The notes beneath the pieces are model-generated. The model was given only the letters and a program-made list of their open reading frames with translations. It had not been told where the DNA came from and searched no databases. From contig OZ037925.1 in assembly GCA_964035575.1 (NCBI GenBank), positions 620,001-684,000 of the forward strand: 64,000 bases of DNA, in the 5' to 3' direction. Each line of letters begins with the position of its first letter. The first letter of the stretch is position 1. This DNA is from Rhynchopus sp. YZ270_cl-10 (lineage: Eukaryota > Euglenozoa > Diplonemea > Diplonemida > Diplonemidae). Below, piece after piece: positions 27,601 through 39,457 of this stretch. The position numbers and the translations under genes were made by a program.

Positions 27601-30600
27601 ACAACGCGTCGAAAACAGCGCGATAGAACGCGTCCAAAACAACGCGTCGAAAACAGCGCGATGAAACGCGGCCACAACAACGCGTCGAAAACAGCGCGAT
27701 AGACCGCGGCCAAAACAACGCGTCGAAAACAGCGCGATAGAACGCGGCCACAACAACGCGCCGAAAACAGCGCGATAGACCGCGGCCAAAACAACGCGTC
27801 GAAAACAGCGCGATAGAACGCGGCCACAACAACGCGTCGAAAACAGCGCGATAGAACGCGTCCAAAACAACGCGTCGAAAACAGCGCGATAGAACGCGGC
27901 CAAAACAACGCGTCGAAAACAGCGCGATGAAACGCGGCCAAAACAACGCGTCGAAAACAGCGCGATGAAACGCGGCCACAACAACGCGCCGAAAACAGCG
28001 CGATAGAACGCGGCCAAAACAACGCGTCGAAAACAGCGCGATAGAACGCAGCCACAACAACGCGTCGAAAACAGCGTGATAGAATGCTGCCAAAACAACG
28101 CGTCGAAAACAGCGCGATGAAACGCGGCCACAACAACGCGTCGAAAACAGCGTGATAGAATGCTGCCAAAACAACGCGTCGAAAACAGCGTGATAGAATG
28201 CTGCCAAAACAACGCGTCGAAAACAGCGCGATAGAACGCGTCCAAAACAACGCGTCGAAAACAGCGCGATGAAACGCGGCCACAACAACGCGTCGAAAAC
28301 AGCGCGATAGAACGCAGCCACAACAACGCGTCGAAAACAGCGTGATAGAATGCTGCCAAAACAACGCGTCGAAAACAGCGCGATAGAACGCGTCCAAAAC
28401 AACGCGTCGAAAACAGCGCGATGAAACGCGGCCACAACAACGCGTCGAAAACAGCGCGATAGACCGCGGCCAAAACAACGCGTCGAAAACAGCGCGATAG
28501 AACGCGGCCACAACAACGCGTCGAAAACAGCGCGATAGACCGCGGCCAAAACAACGCGTCGAAAACAGCGCGATAGAACGCGGCCACAACAACGCGTCGA
28601 AAACAGCGTGATAGAATGCTGCCAAAACAACGCGTCGAAAACAGCGCGATAGAACGCGGCCACAACAACGCGTCGAAAACAGCGCGATAGAACTCGGCCA
28701 AAACAACGCGTCGAAAACAGCGCGATAGAACGCGGCCACAACAACGCGTCGAAAACAGCGCGATAGAACGCGTCCAAAACAACGCGTCGAAAACAGCGCG
28801 ATAGAACGCGTCCAAAACAACGCGTCGAAAACAGCGCGATGAAACGCGTCCTAAACAACGCGTCGAAAACAGCGCGATAGAACGCAGCCACAACAACGCG
28901 TCGAAAACAGCGCGATAGAACGCAGCCACAACAACGCGTCGAAAACAGCGCGATAGAACGCGGCCACAACAACGCGTCGAAAACAGCGCGATAGAACGCG
29001 TCCAAAACAACGCGTCGAAAACAGCGCGATAGAACGCGTCCAAAACAACGCGTCGAAAACAGCGTGATAGAACGCAGCCACAACAACGCGTCGAAAACAG
29101 CGTGATAGAATGCTGCCAAAACAACGCGTCGAAAACAGCGCGATAGAACGCGTCCAAAACAACGCGTCGAAAACAGCGCGATGAAACGCGTCCTAAACAA
29201 CGCGTCGAAAACAGCGCGATAGAACGCAGCCACAACAACGCGTCGAAAACAGCGCGATAGAACGCAGCCACAACAACGCGTCGAAAACAGCGCGATAGAA
29301 CGCGTCCAAAACAACGCGTCGAAAACAGCGCGATAGAACGCAGCCACAACAACGCGTCGAAAACAGCGCGATAGAACGCGTCCAAAACAACGCGTCGAAA
29401 ACAGCGTGATAGAACGCAGCCACAACAACGCGTCGAAAACAGCGTGATAGAATGCTGCCAAAACAACGCGTCGAAAACAGCGCGATGAAACGCGGCCACA
29501 ACAACGCGTCGAAAACAGCGTGATAGAATGCTGCCAAAACAACGCGTCGAAAACAGCGCGATGAAACGCGGCCACAACAACGCGTCGAAAACAGCGCGAT
29601 AGAACGCGTCCAAAACAACGCGTCGAAAACAGCGCGATAGAACGCGTCCAAAACAACGCGTCGAAAACAGCGCGATGAAACGCGGCCACAACAACGCGTC
29701 GAAAACAGCGCGATAGACCGCGGCCAAAACAACGCGTCGAAAACAGCGCGATAGAACGCGGCCACAACAACGCGTCGAAAACAGCGCGATAGACCGCGGC
29801 CAAAACAACGCGTCGAAAACAGCGCGATAGAACGCGGCCACAACAACGCTCCGAAAACAGCGCGATAGAACGGGGCCAAAACAACGCGTCGAAAACAGCG
29901 CGATAGAACGCGGCCAAAACAACGCGTCGAAAACAGCGCGATAGAACGCGGCCACAACAACGCGTCGAAAACAGCGCGATAGAACGCGGCCAAAACAACG
30001 CGTCGAAAACAGCGCGATAGAACGCGTCGAAAACAGCGCGATAGAACGCGGCCACAACAACGCGTCGAAAACAGCGCGATAGAACGCGGCCACAACAACG
30101 CGTCGAAAACAGCGCGATGAAACGCGGCCAAAACAACGCGTCGAAAACAGCGCGATAGAACGCTGCCACAACAACGCGTCGAAAACAGCGCGATGAAACG
30201 CGGCCAAAACAACGCGTCGAAAACAGCGCGATAGAACGTGGCCACAACAACGCGTCGAAAACAGCGCGATAGAACGCGGCCACAACAACGCGTCGAAAAC
30301 AGCGCGATGAAACGCGGCCAAAACAACGCGTCGAAAACAGCGCGATAGAACGCTGCCACAACAACGCGTCGAAAACAGCGCGATAGAACGCGGCCAAAAC
30401 AACGCGTCGAAAACAGCGCGATAGAACGCGGCCAAAACAACGCGTCGAAAACAGCGCGATAGAACGCGGCCACAACAACGCGTCGAAAACAGCGCGATAG
30501 AACGCGTCCAAAACAACGCGTCGAAAACAGCGCGATGAAACGCGGCCACAACAACGCGTCGAAAACAGCGCGATAGAACGCGTCCAAAACAACGCGTCGA

Positions 30601-33486
30601 AAACAGCGCGATAGAACGCGTCCAAAACAACGCGTCGAAAACAGCGCGATGAAACGCGGCCACAACAACGCGTCGAAAACAGCGCGATAGACCGCGGCCA
30701 AAACAACGCGTCGAAAACAGCGCGATAGAACGCGGCCACAACAACGCTCCGAAAACAGCGCGATAGAACGCGGCCAAAACAACGCGTCGAAAACAGCGCG
30801 ATAGAACGCGGCCAAAACAACGCGTCGAAAACAGCGCGATAGAACGCGGCCACAACAACGCGTCGAAAACAGCGCGATGAAACGCGCCCACAACAACGCG
30901 TCGAAAACAGCGCGATGAAACGCGGCCACAACAACGCGTCGAAAACAGCGCGATAGAACGCGGCCACAACAACGCGTCGAAAACAGTGCGATAGAACGCG
31001 GCCACAACAACGCGTCGAAAACAGCGCGATGAAACGCGGCCAAAACAACGCGTCGAAAACAGCGCGATAGAACGCGGCCAAAACAACGCGTCGAAAACAG
31101 CGCGATAGAACGCGGCCAAAACAACGCGTCGAAAACAGCGCGATAGAACGCGTCGAAAACAGTGCGATAGAACGCGGCCACAACAACGCGTCGAAAACAG
31201 CGCGATAGAACGCGGCCACAACAACGCGTCGAAAACAGCGCGATAGACCGCGGCCAAAACAACGCGTCGAAAACAGCGCGATAGAACGCGTCGAAAACAG
31301 CGCGATAGAACGCAGCCACAACAACGCGTCGAAAACAGCGCGATGAAACGCGGCCACAACAACGCGTCGAAAACAGCGCGATAGAACGCAGCCACAACAA
31401 CGCGTCGAAAACAGCGCGATAGAACGCGGCCAAAACAACGCGTCGAAAACAGCGCGATAGAACGCGTCGAAAACAGCGCGATAGAACGCGGCCACAACAA
31501 CGCGTCGAAAACAGCGCGATAGAACGCGGCCACAACAACGCGTCGAAAACAGCGCGATAGACCGCGGCCAAAACAACGCGTCGAAAACAGCGCGATAGAA
31601 CGCGGCCACAACAACGCGTCGAAAACAGCGCGATAGACCGCGGCCAAAACAACGCGTCGAAAACAGCGCGATAGAACGCGGCCACAACAACGCGTCGAAA
31701 ACAGCGCGATAGAACGCGTCCAAAACAACGCGTCGAAAACAGCGCGATAGAACGCGGCCAAAACAACGCGTCGAAAACAGCGCGATGAAACGCGGCCAAA
31801 ACAACGCGTCGAAAACAGCGCGATGAAACGCGGCCACAACAACGCGTCGAAAACAGCGCGATGAAACGCGGCCACAACAACGCGTCGAAAACAGCGCGAT
31901 AGAACGCAGCCACAACAACGCGTCGAAAACAGCGCGATAGAACGCGGCCACAACAACGCGTCGAAAACAGCGCGATAGAACGCGTCCAAAACAACGCGTC
32001 GAAAACAGCGCGATAGAACGCGGCCAAAACAACGCGTCGAAAACAGCGCGAAAGAACGCGTCCAAAACAACGCGTCGAAAACAGCGCGATAGAACGCGGC
32101 CACAAGAACGCGCCGAAAACAGCGCGATGAACGCTGCCAAAACAACGCGTCGAAAACAGCGCGAAAGAACGCGTCCAAAACAACGCGTCGAAAACAGCGC
32201 GATAGACCGCGGCCAAAACAACGCGTCGAAAACAGCGCGATAGACCGCGGCCAAAACAACGCGTCGAAAACAGCGCGATAGAACGCGGCCACAACAACGC
32301 GTCGAAAACAGCGCGATAGACCGCGGCCAAAACAACGCGTCGAAAACAGCGCGATAGACCGCGGCCAAAACAACGCGTCGAAAACAGCGCGATAGAACGC
32401 GGCCAAAACAACGCGTCGAAAACAGCGCGATAGAACGCGGCCAAAACAACGCGTCGAAAACAGCGCGATAGAACGCGGCCACAACAACGCGTCGAAAACA
32501 GCGCGATGAAACGCGGCCACAACAACGCGTCGAAAACAGCGCGATGAAACGCGGCCACAACAACGCGTCGAAAACAGCGCGATGAAACGCGGCCACAACA
32601 ACGCGTCGAAAACAGCGCGATAGAACGCGGCCACAACAACGCGTCGAAAACAGTGCGATAGAACGCGGCCACAACAACGCGTCGAAAACAGCGCGATGAA
32701 ACGCGGCCACAACAACGCGTCGAAAACAGCGCGATGAAACGCGGCCACAACAACGCGTCGAAAACAGCGCGATAGAACGCGTCCAAAACAACGCGTCCAA
32801 AACAGCGCGATTGAACGCGGCCAAAACAGCGCGTCGAAAACAGCGCGATAGAACGCGTCCACAACAGCGCGTAGAAAACAGCGCGATGAAACGCGTCCTA
32901 AACAACGCGTCCAAAACAGCGCGATAGAACGCGGACAAAACAGCGCGATAGAACGCGTCCACAACAACGCGTCCAAAACAACGCGTCGAAAACAGCGCGA
33001 TAGAACGCAGCCACAACAACGCGTCGAAAACAGCGCGATAGAACGCAGCCACAACAACGCGTCGAAAACAGCGCGATAGAACGCGGCCACAACAACGCGT
33101 CGAAAACAGCGCGATAGAACGCGGCCAAAACAACGCGTCGAAAACAGCGCGATAGAACGCGTCCAAAACAACGCGTCCAAATTAGCGCGATTGAACGCGG
33201 CCAAAACAGCGCGTCGAAAACAGCGCGATGAAACGCGTCCTAAACAACGCGTCGAAAACAGCGCGATAGAACGCGTCCAAAACAACGCGTCCAAAACAGC
33301 GCGATTGAACGCGGCCAAAACAGCGCGTCGAAAACAGCGAGATAGAACGCGTCCACAACAGCGCGTCGAAAACAGCGCGATGAAACGCGTCCTAAACAAC
33401 GCGTCGAAAACAGCGCGATAGAACGCGGACAAAACAGCGCGTCCAAAACAGCGCGATAGAACGCGTCCACAACAACGCGTCCAAAA
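21654..33486. repeat. 38-bp satellite array, block 4, with decayed right edge
   Basis: About 311 units (11.8 kb) of the 38-bp satellite, with sub-blocks repeated within it and shared with blocks 1-3 (for example near 27360-27660, 28850-29200 and 29400-29700). From about 32.78 kb the units diverge: CCAAAACAGCGCGATTGAACG replaces the usual joint, units of irregular length appear, and spacing breaks down until unique sequence starts at about 33487. Such decay is typical of array edges that are not reached by homogenising exchange. Confidence 0.95.
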
Positions 33487-33957
33487 CTCACTATTATGAA
33501 AAAAATGGGTGTAGGAGGGAAGATGTCTCTCGTTTGGTTCTCTGACATTGTTGGCACTTCTGATTATTTGAAGTCCGTTTTTGACCCAACATGGGGATGG
33601 GGGACCTCAGTGGCTTGTATAAAATTGGGATTTTGCTGACGTATTCCTTCTTCTCCACGATAATCCTCGTAGTTTTGCAGAATTTTCCAATGCACATGCT
33701 ATACCGCCTGTGACTGGTCCCAATTCCCCTTACTCTTTTACCCTGTCTTTGTTGACCCAGAAAACCCCCATTTATTTATCGAAACTACACTTTATTAAGG
33801 TGCCCGCGCTCTCTTTGTGGAACACTCCCTCCTCTGTCCCCATACTTCTCTCTTTTGACCCATTTTCTGGTTCTCTGAGATTTGACCGTTTATATTTGTT
33901 TCTCCCGTTTCCACGCCCCCTATATCCTTTCAGTATTGGGGGGCAGTGAACTCCACA
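33487..33957. other. Boundary between satellite and gene region
   Basis: About 470 bp of unique sequence after the last satellite remnant and before PIG-U. It has no recognisable gene or RNA. Short C- and T-rich stretches close to 33.90-33.94 kb probably belong to the promoter or 5' untranslated region of PIG-U, but I see no defined promoter motif. Confidence 0.5.
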
Positions 33958-35298
33958 ATGAATTTTGGGGAGATTGTGTTGGGGATATTGCTGCGATGTG
34001 CGGCGTGGCAGGTTTTGCCTGAGGTGCAGACGTATGCACTGAGGGTGGGGGCAGGGCAGCAGGAGCTGGATGTGTTATATGCACAGGATGTCCTCCTGGG
34101 AAGCCCTGCGGGCGCGTTCAATGTATTATGGGAGGTATTGCGTGTGACGAAGGTTCCTCTTGCCGTTGTGTGCATCGGAGCAGACCTGCTAGCTGTGTGC
34201 GTACTGCGCAAGCACAGCGCATCTGTGTGGGTCCTCCTTCTGAACCCCATCTGTATCCTCTCCTGTGCACTGTCACTGTCATGCATCCCCGCCGCGCTCT
34301 TCTGCGTCGCCATATCCGGCTTCTTCAACAACAAACCGTGGGTACCCCTCATCATGGCCGCCGCGTCCTATCTCAACCCTCTCTCAGGATTGATCGTCTT
34401 TGCGGCAATGCTATGCGCAAGATGGTCGTTGCGTGATGCCGTTGCATTTGGGTTGGTGTTCTTTGCGTTGACATGCCTGGGCTTGCATGTTAGGGATGAG
34501 GTGCGGACAGAGCACACCTGTGTTGCGTCGCGTCCTAACTGGGGGCTCCATTGGTATGTGCACATCGAGGTGTTTGAGTCGTTTCGGGTAATGTTTTGTG
34601 AGGTGTTGACACTGCTTGTTCCGGGTATTGTTCTCCCGTTTGCATGGAAGGTGCTTAGGGAAGAAGGTGACAACGCAGGTCTTGCAGTCGCTGCTGCGTA
34701 CGCGCTGTCCATAGCAGTGGCTCCCTCCCCCGCCTTTGCCGAGTACTGCGCCGGGCTGTGTCTGCTCCTCTGTGCTGCAGGGCCTAGTGCAGTGCGCGCC
34801 ATGCGCACCCCCTTGCTGGTCTACATCTGGGCACTGCTCATCACACTTACCTTGGGGCACTGCTACCTTATTGCGTGGTTGCGGTATCAGGTATGAAGTC
34901 GGGGGTTTTTTAAATATTTTTAGTTTTCAATCAAATTTGGGGATAAAAATTATCAAACCGAAACTTCGAGGAAATCGTTTTGGGTTCGTCTCTTATGAAA
35001 AATGTAGCGTGAACCTAGGTACGTTGATTCGTCCATTTATTTTACCCCCCTTTTTTCTTCAAAAAAGGTGCAGTTTGTACAGGGGGCAACTGAATATACA
35101 CCATTCCAAGAAGTTATCTTAGAAATCACTAAAAAAATATTAGTTTGCCACCCAAATTTTTCCATCAACGTTTCCACACAGACTGCCAACGTGAACTTCT
35201 TCTACTTTGTTACGCTTGCGTGGGGCTTGACGTACGCAGCGTTTGTGATTGAGCTTACATCAACTGCAGCGCTGGTGAAACGAGAGAAGAGAGAATGA
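33958..35298 (+). CDS. PIGU: PIG-U/Cdc91-like GPI transamidase subunit (two exons)
   Basis: Multi-pass ER membrane subunit of the GPI transamidase, the complex that attaches GPI anchors to proteins; PIG-U is thought to help recognise the GPI lipid. Exon 1 is 33958-34890 (311 residues) and exon 2 is 35182-35298 (38 residues), giving 349 residues against about 435 in human. Seen: hydrophobic segments throughout, LNP at residues 95-97 and 139-141, and the family signature PNWGLHWY at 193-200 followed by EVFESF. An uninterrupted reading of exon 1 ends just after RYQ; the intron rejoins it in frame to TANVNFFYFVTLAWGL, which matches the SANSNFFYAITL region at the human C-terminus. I chose ATG 33958; an upstream GTG in frame is not a likely eukaryotic start. 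It is the first gene after the satellite. Confidence 0.93.
34891..35181 (+). other. Intron of PIG-U
   Basis: 291-bp phase-0 intron: donor CAG then GTATGA, acceptor CACACAG then ACTGCC. It is AT-rich with several T-runs. Support comes from protein homology across the junction rather than from transcripts. Without splicing the protein would end two codons past the donor and lose its last membrane segment. Confidence 0.85.
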
Positions 35299-35894
35299 CC
35301 TAATTGCCACCTATTAGAAACTGGTGTCTGCAAAGGGGGGTGGGGATGGGGATGGGGATGGGGCCTTTCAATAATTTGATAAAAGGGCGCTCTTTCAAAT
35401 TTTTGAAAATCTACAAATGTCACGAAACAAGAGTAAAATAGGAGTTTTCCACTCAAATATGTGTCTGCTTTTTTGTGGGTCGCAACCTTTTGTGCCAAAA
35501 AAAAAAAAGCAAAAATTAAATCGGAAGCACACCAGTTAACAAAACGAAACCACTCGCGCTCTTTTTTTTCCCTTCTGGTCTCCCCTCCCACTCACTTTCC
35601 CTCCGTTATTCCCCACAATTTTTCATTTCGCTGTGCTTATTCAGCACATTTCATTTATCACTCGAATAGCCCCGATGTCATTCCCCAATTTCATTGACAC
35701 AATGCTTCATGCTACAAAGCTGCTTAGTTCGATAACCCGGCGGAGACCCAGCGCGCCCCTCCCTGCGTCCGCCGATGTAATGATGAGCCGTTTGCACCTT
35801 CCCACCAACTTCTCTTTTTATACTTTTTCCATTTCTCCCTCTTCTCCCCCTCTCCCTCTCCCCCCAACAATCCACAGCAACCCAACCTAAAGAG
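35299..35894. other. Intergenic region, PIG-U to SDR
   Basis: No gene seen. It contains a G-rich run of GGGGAT words (about 35336-35366), an A-run near 35500, and a long C- and T-rich stretch (about 35560-35880) leading to the SDR start. CCACAG, which matches the acceptors of the introns in this window, occurs about 20 bp before the SDR ATG, so a 5'-UTR intron is possible. Confidence 0.5.
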
Positions 35895-36764
35895 ATGAGC
35901 ATAAAGCGTCTTTGTGTCGTGACAGGGGCCAGCCGGGGTATTGGTCGTGCCATCTGCCAGCGTCTGGTCAATGAGTCACCTGATGTGCGTGTTGTGATGT
36001 GTGTGCGGCAGGCGATGCCGTTTGATGCTGAGGGAGGACGTGTTGTGCAGATGGCTTTGGATGTGACGAACACAGAGCAGGTGGAGGCTGCGGCGGGGCA
36101 GATCAAAGAGCTTCTGCAGAAGGACGAACGGCTGACCCTCATCAACAACGCAGGGCTGGGAGAAGACCTGCCCTGGGACAAATGCGCGGACCCCACCACC
36201 GCGCGCAGGGTCCTCTCCGTCAACCTCCTCGGTGTCAAGCGTGTCACCGACTCGCTTCTCCCGCTCCTCAAAGACAATGGCATCGTCGTCAACGTTTCCT
36301 CTGGCGCTGCAGGACAGAATGTACGTCGCTCAAGAGAGGACATCCAAGAGAAGCTTCTTGGAGATATGACGTGGCCTGAGATCTCTACCGCAGCCGACAC
36401 CTTCGTCACAGAGTACGAAGCGCAGATGGCAGCAACGCCTGCAGAAATGCCGCAAATGAGTGGGAGTGGGTTCTGGCTGCAGGGCTATGGGTTTTCCAAG
36501 GCGTTGCTCAATGCATACACCAGACTCCTGTGGAGAGAGCACGCTGTTGTCGCACATTGCTGCACACCCGGATTCGTCGCAACCGACATGGTAAAGAAGC
36601 ACCTCGAACAGAACCCCAACGACACCCTCAAACCCCCGCAGGAAGGTGCAGCAACACCAGTGTTCCTTGCATTAGGTGGGGCAGAGGGTGCCACGGCACC
36701 AGGGTTCTACAGAGATTGTGCTGAGGATAAGGACGGTTGGATTGCATCTCCACCGAAGCAGTAG
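35895..36764 (+). CDS. Short-chain dehydrogenase/reductase, carbonyl-reductase-like
   Basis: NAD(P)H-dependent oxidoreductase of the classical SDR family, 289 residues, predicted soluble with a single Rossmann domain. Seen: cofactor-binding TGASRGIG at residues 10-17, DVT at 56-58, NNAG at 84-87, the catalytic serine in VNVSSG (132-137), the catalytic YGFSK at 198-202, and CTPGFVATDM at 223-232. The long insertion between the serine strand and the tyrosine helix (about 143-195) resembles that of carbonyl reductase 1. The ATG at 35895 puts the nucleotide-binding strand at the expected distance from the N-terminus. There is no signal peptide and no intron. Closest guess is a carbonyl reductase acting on small aldehydes or ketones; the substrate cannot be read from sequence. 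Confidence 0.95.
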   Translation: MSIKRLCVVTGASRGIGRAICQRLVNESPDVRVVMCVRQAMPFDAEGGRVVQMALDVTNTEQVEAAAGQIKELLQKDERLTLINNAGLGEDLPWDKCADPTTARRVLSVNLLGVKRVTDSLLPLLKDNGIVVNVSSGAAGQNVRRSREDIQEKLLGDMTWPEISTAADTFVTEYEAQMAATPAEMPQMSGSGFWLQGYGFSKALLNAYTRLLWREHAVVAHCCTPGFVATDMVKKHLEQNPNDTLKPPQEGAATPVFLALGGAEGATAPGFYRDCAEDKDGWIASPPKQ

Positions 36765-37166
36765 ACGCTATGAAGGGGGACCAAAATTACTATGAATGTT
36801 AAGAAAACGTATTGTGCAGGGGGGTTTTTTTTACGAAAAATTTGCTTTCTTTTTTTTCCCCGTTTAGAGGACCCTGCATCAGGCCAAATTTACCCTGTGT
36901 CTGCAACGTTCCCTATTCATCTGACTGATGAGAGGAAGTTGTTCATGAAAAGGCTTGTTGTATTTCAAGCCAGCTTCCCCCTCTCCCATTTCTTCTGCAA
37001 CGTACTTTGAACCCTCCCCCTTTCCCGCCTGCCCACCTCCAATTTTTCACCCGCTTCACTCTCTCCCCAACCCATTTTTTTCTACACAACCCTCCTCCCC
37101 CAGCACAGCAATACACCTTCGCAAGATGTGGTTGTTATAACGTTGACCAAGGGGGCACCAGATCCT
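36765..37166. other. Intergenic region, SDR to bromodomain gene
   Basis: No gene seen. It includes a T-run (about 36823-36860), one copy of dispersed element A (36880-36975), and a C-rich stretch with several CAG acceptor-like words at 37090-37110. The reading frame of the next gene stays open upstream of its ATG, so an extra 5' exon joining near 37105 is possible but unsupported. Confidence 0.45.
36880..36975. repeat. Dispersed element A, copy 1
   Basis: Contains CATCAGGCC, TTCATCTGA, TGATGAGAG and then TTGTTCATGAAAAGGC followed by TTGTATTTCAAG, in the same order as the copies at about 58022, 58697 and 62045. It lacks the middle portion found in copies 2 and 3. Function is unknown. Confidence 0.6.
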
Positions 37167-39426
37167 ATGGAGAGCAAGACTGTACCTGGTTATGCGACTG
37201 GGGGGATTGCACTGTTGAAGCAGGAGGCCTTGGGAGTGGAGGGTCCACTTGAGGAGACTCTACGGCTGCATGTGGACGGACCCTTCTTGGCGGCGGGGTT
37301 GGGTGAGGCGACGAGGGCAGCTGTGCGCAGTGAGTGGCAGCGGCAGCAGTGCTGGGCGGACTATGAATGCCCCGAGCGTGTCGCCACTGCTGCTACCCCA
37401 ACAACGATGCGTCAGCTCCTCGCAAAATGCCTCCGAGATGCTACTGAAAAGCCCAACCTCCTCGCCAACCGAGGCCGTGGACGTGCTAAGAACGCACCCA
37501 AACCCCTCTACCTCGACACCCTCACCAAAGCGCTGTCCATCCTCGATACAACCACCACCGCAAAGCAGAAAGAGCTGTCCTACCGCACTGCCGCATACTC
37601 CGCATGCTCTGCCCACGATTATTGCACCTGCGGGATGAGTTCTAACACTCAAGTCATGTGTAATATTTGCCGCAACAAAAACAGGAAACGTCTTCTCGCA
37701 CATTCCGTCCGTCTCAGCAGACCAACCGCAACAACAGAGCTAGGGTTAAGCCTTTCTGGTGGCTGGGCGTTGGTGTTGTCTGGGTTGAAGCCGGGGTCTC
37801 CTGCATCGAAATGCCATCCTTTGGAACGGTTTATTGATCATCGCATCTTGCACGTCAACGGACAGTTTGTCGCTGGGGTGAAAGACGCGGTGCGCGCACT
37901 AACACAACAAGCAACCCTTGAAGTCGAGCTCTCCTTCTACCCACGGTATATGACCATCGAAGAGTCCTCTCTGTTACATCGACAGCAGCTGCGTGCAGGG
38001 CGCGCACCGGTTGCAACCTTACGCCCTATAATACAAGACCGTGCCGGGTCGCCCGCAGCAGTACCAAATCGCGCCGCCCTGATTGAAAAGCACCGTGTAG
38101 TGGAGAACGCTGTCGAGGCAGTACGACGGCGTTGGCACAGTGTTAATGGGAAGCGCCTCAATCTTGAGAACCTCTGTTATTCCACTAGGGCCTCATTTCC
38201 GAAGATCTTCCGCTTGGTATCCGAGAGTGCACAATGCAAAGCAATAGTGGCCAAGGCAAAGGCACGCTCCGCTACCCACGTAGGCATACCACCCAGGGGT
38301 GTGTTCAAGGCAGAGGACCTCCGCCCCTTCTACCCACCCCTCGTCACGTCCTCCACAATGCGTTCGCTCTCCCCAGAGATGTACAAATCGTTGACCCTCC
38401 TCGAGGACTTCATGACCAACCCTTCCCTAGGCGTCTTCAGCACAGTCGTGGACGAAGAGGTGCACGGTGCGCCCCTCTATTACGACGTAGTGAAAAAGCC
38501 GATCGACTTCCTCACCATCACGAACCGGATTAAGAGTATGCAACAGGAAGTGGGGTTTTTTTTAAACCCCCCAAAAGATTCTCCTTGATTGCAGTACAGT
38601 CGCGGTAATAAGGTGAGGCAAAAAAATCCCACCTTAGCTTTTTTTCAAAATCCGATATGTTTATACTACGACTGTAACGCAGTTTTTTCTATACTATTTC
38701 TCATTCTATTTTGAAAAAAGGTGATTAAAGGGGGAGTGGACCTATTATTAGGGTGGACCTATTATGCTATAATAATAGGTCCACCGTTTTTGGGGTTAAA
38801 TTTAACTTTTTAAATCTCAATTTTCGGAGAAAATTTTTTAAAAAAATTGGCTGGGGAATATGGTGGGTGTAGGGGAAGGGTGGCACAGGGTACACGACGG
38901 GACTCAGTGACAAGTGAAAGACAAGTGAAAAAGGTGGCAAGTGGTGGCAAGTAAATCACTTGTCATGAACTACTTACTTGTCATGACAAGTGATTTACTT
39001 GTCATTCACTTGTCATGTCACACCTTTTTCACTTGTCTTTCACTTGTCACTGGGTCCCGTAACGAAGGTTTACTACTTTTTCAGCGGACACGTTTTGGTG
39101 CAGTGGTTTGCAGTTGGCCTGCTGATTTGCAGGCAATACACGGCACGGTCGGCAAGCTTGTGTGTCCGCTTTGCAGGAGGTTTTGAGGGGGGTGGGCGGA
39201 GCAGTGACACCTTCCTCTCAGATGTCGCATCAGGTGGCGCAGCAGATGGCGCAGCTGCATCACCAGGAGAAGGAACTGGTGTTGAGGGTGCTTTTGATGG
39301 CACCTGGTCTTCTCTCTTGATGTGCACACTGCCCATCCTGAACAGACGTTACTGACCTTTGTATGTCGGCTCTTCCTAGCCTAGACAAGCAGAATTGTCT
39401 AAGGGTTGGATTGTTCACCCACTAAC

Positions 39427-39457
<31 letters not shown>

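Noticed and set aside
21545-33432. Minus-strand open frames of 2390-3929 codons, and similar ones in the other satellite blocks, with a 38-residue period
   Set aside because: They are produced by a 38-bp unit that lacks stops on that strand in every phase; two or three frames are open at once over the same DNA. No domain, no codon-position bias visible, and start codons fall at random units. Treated as satellite.
1-33486. CRISPR array or rDNA intergenic spacer
   Set aside because: Repeats are directly adjacent without unique spacers, so it is not CRISPR. No rRNA gene sequence is visible anywhere in the window, so the rDNA idea has no support.
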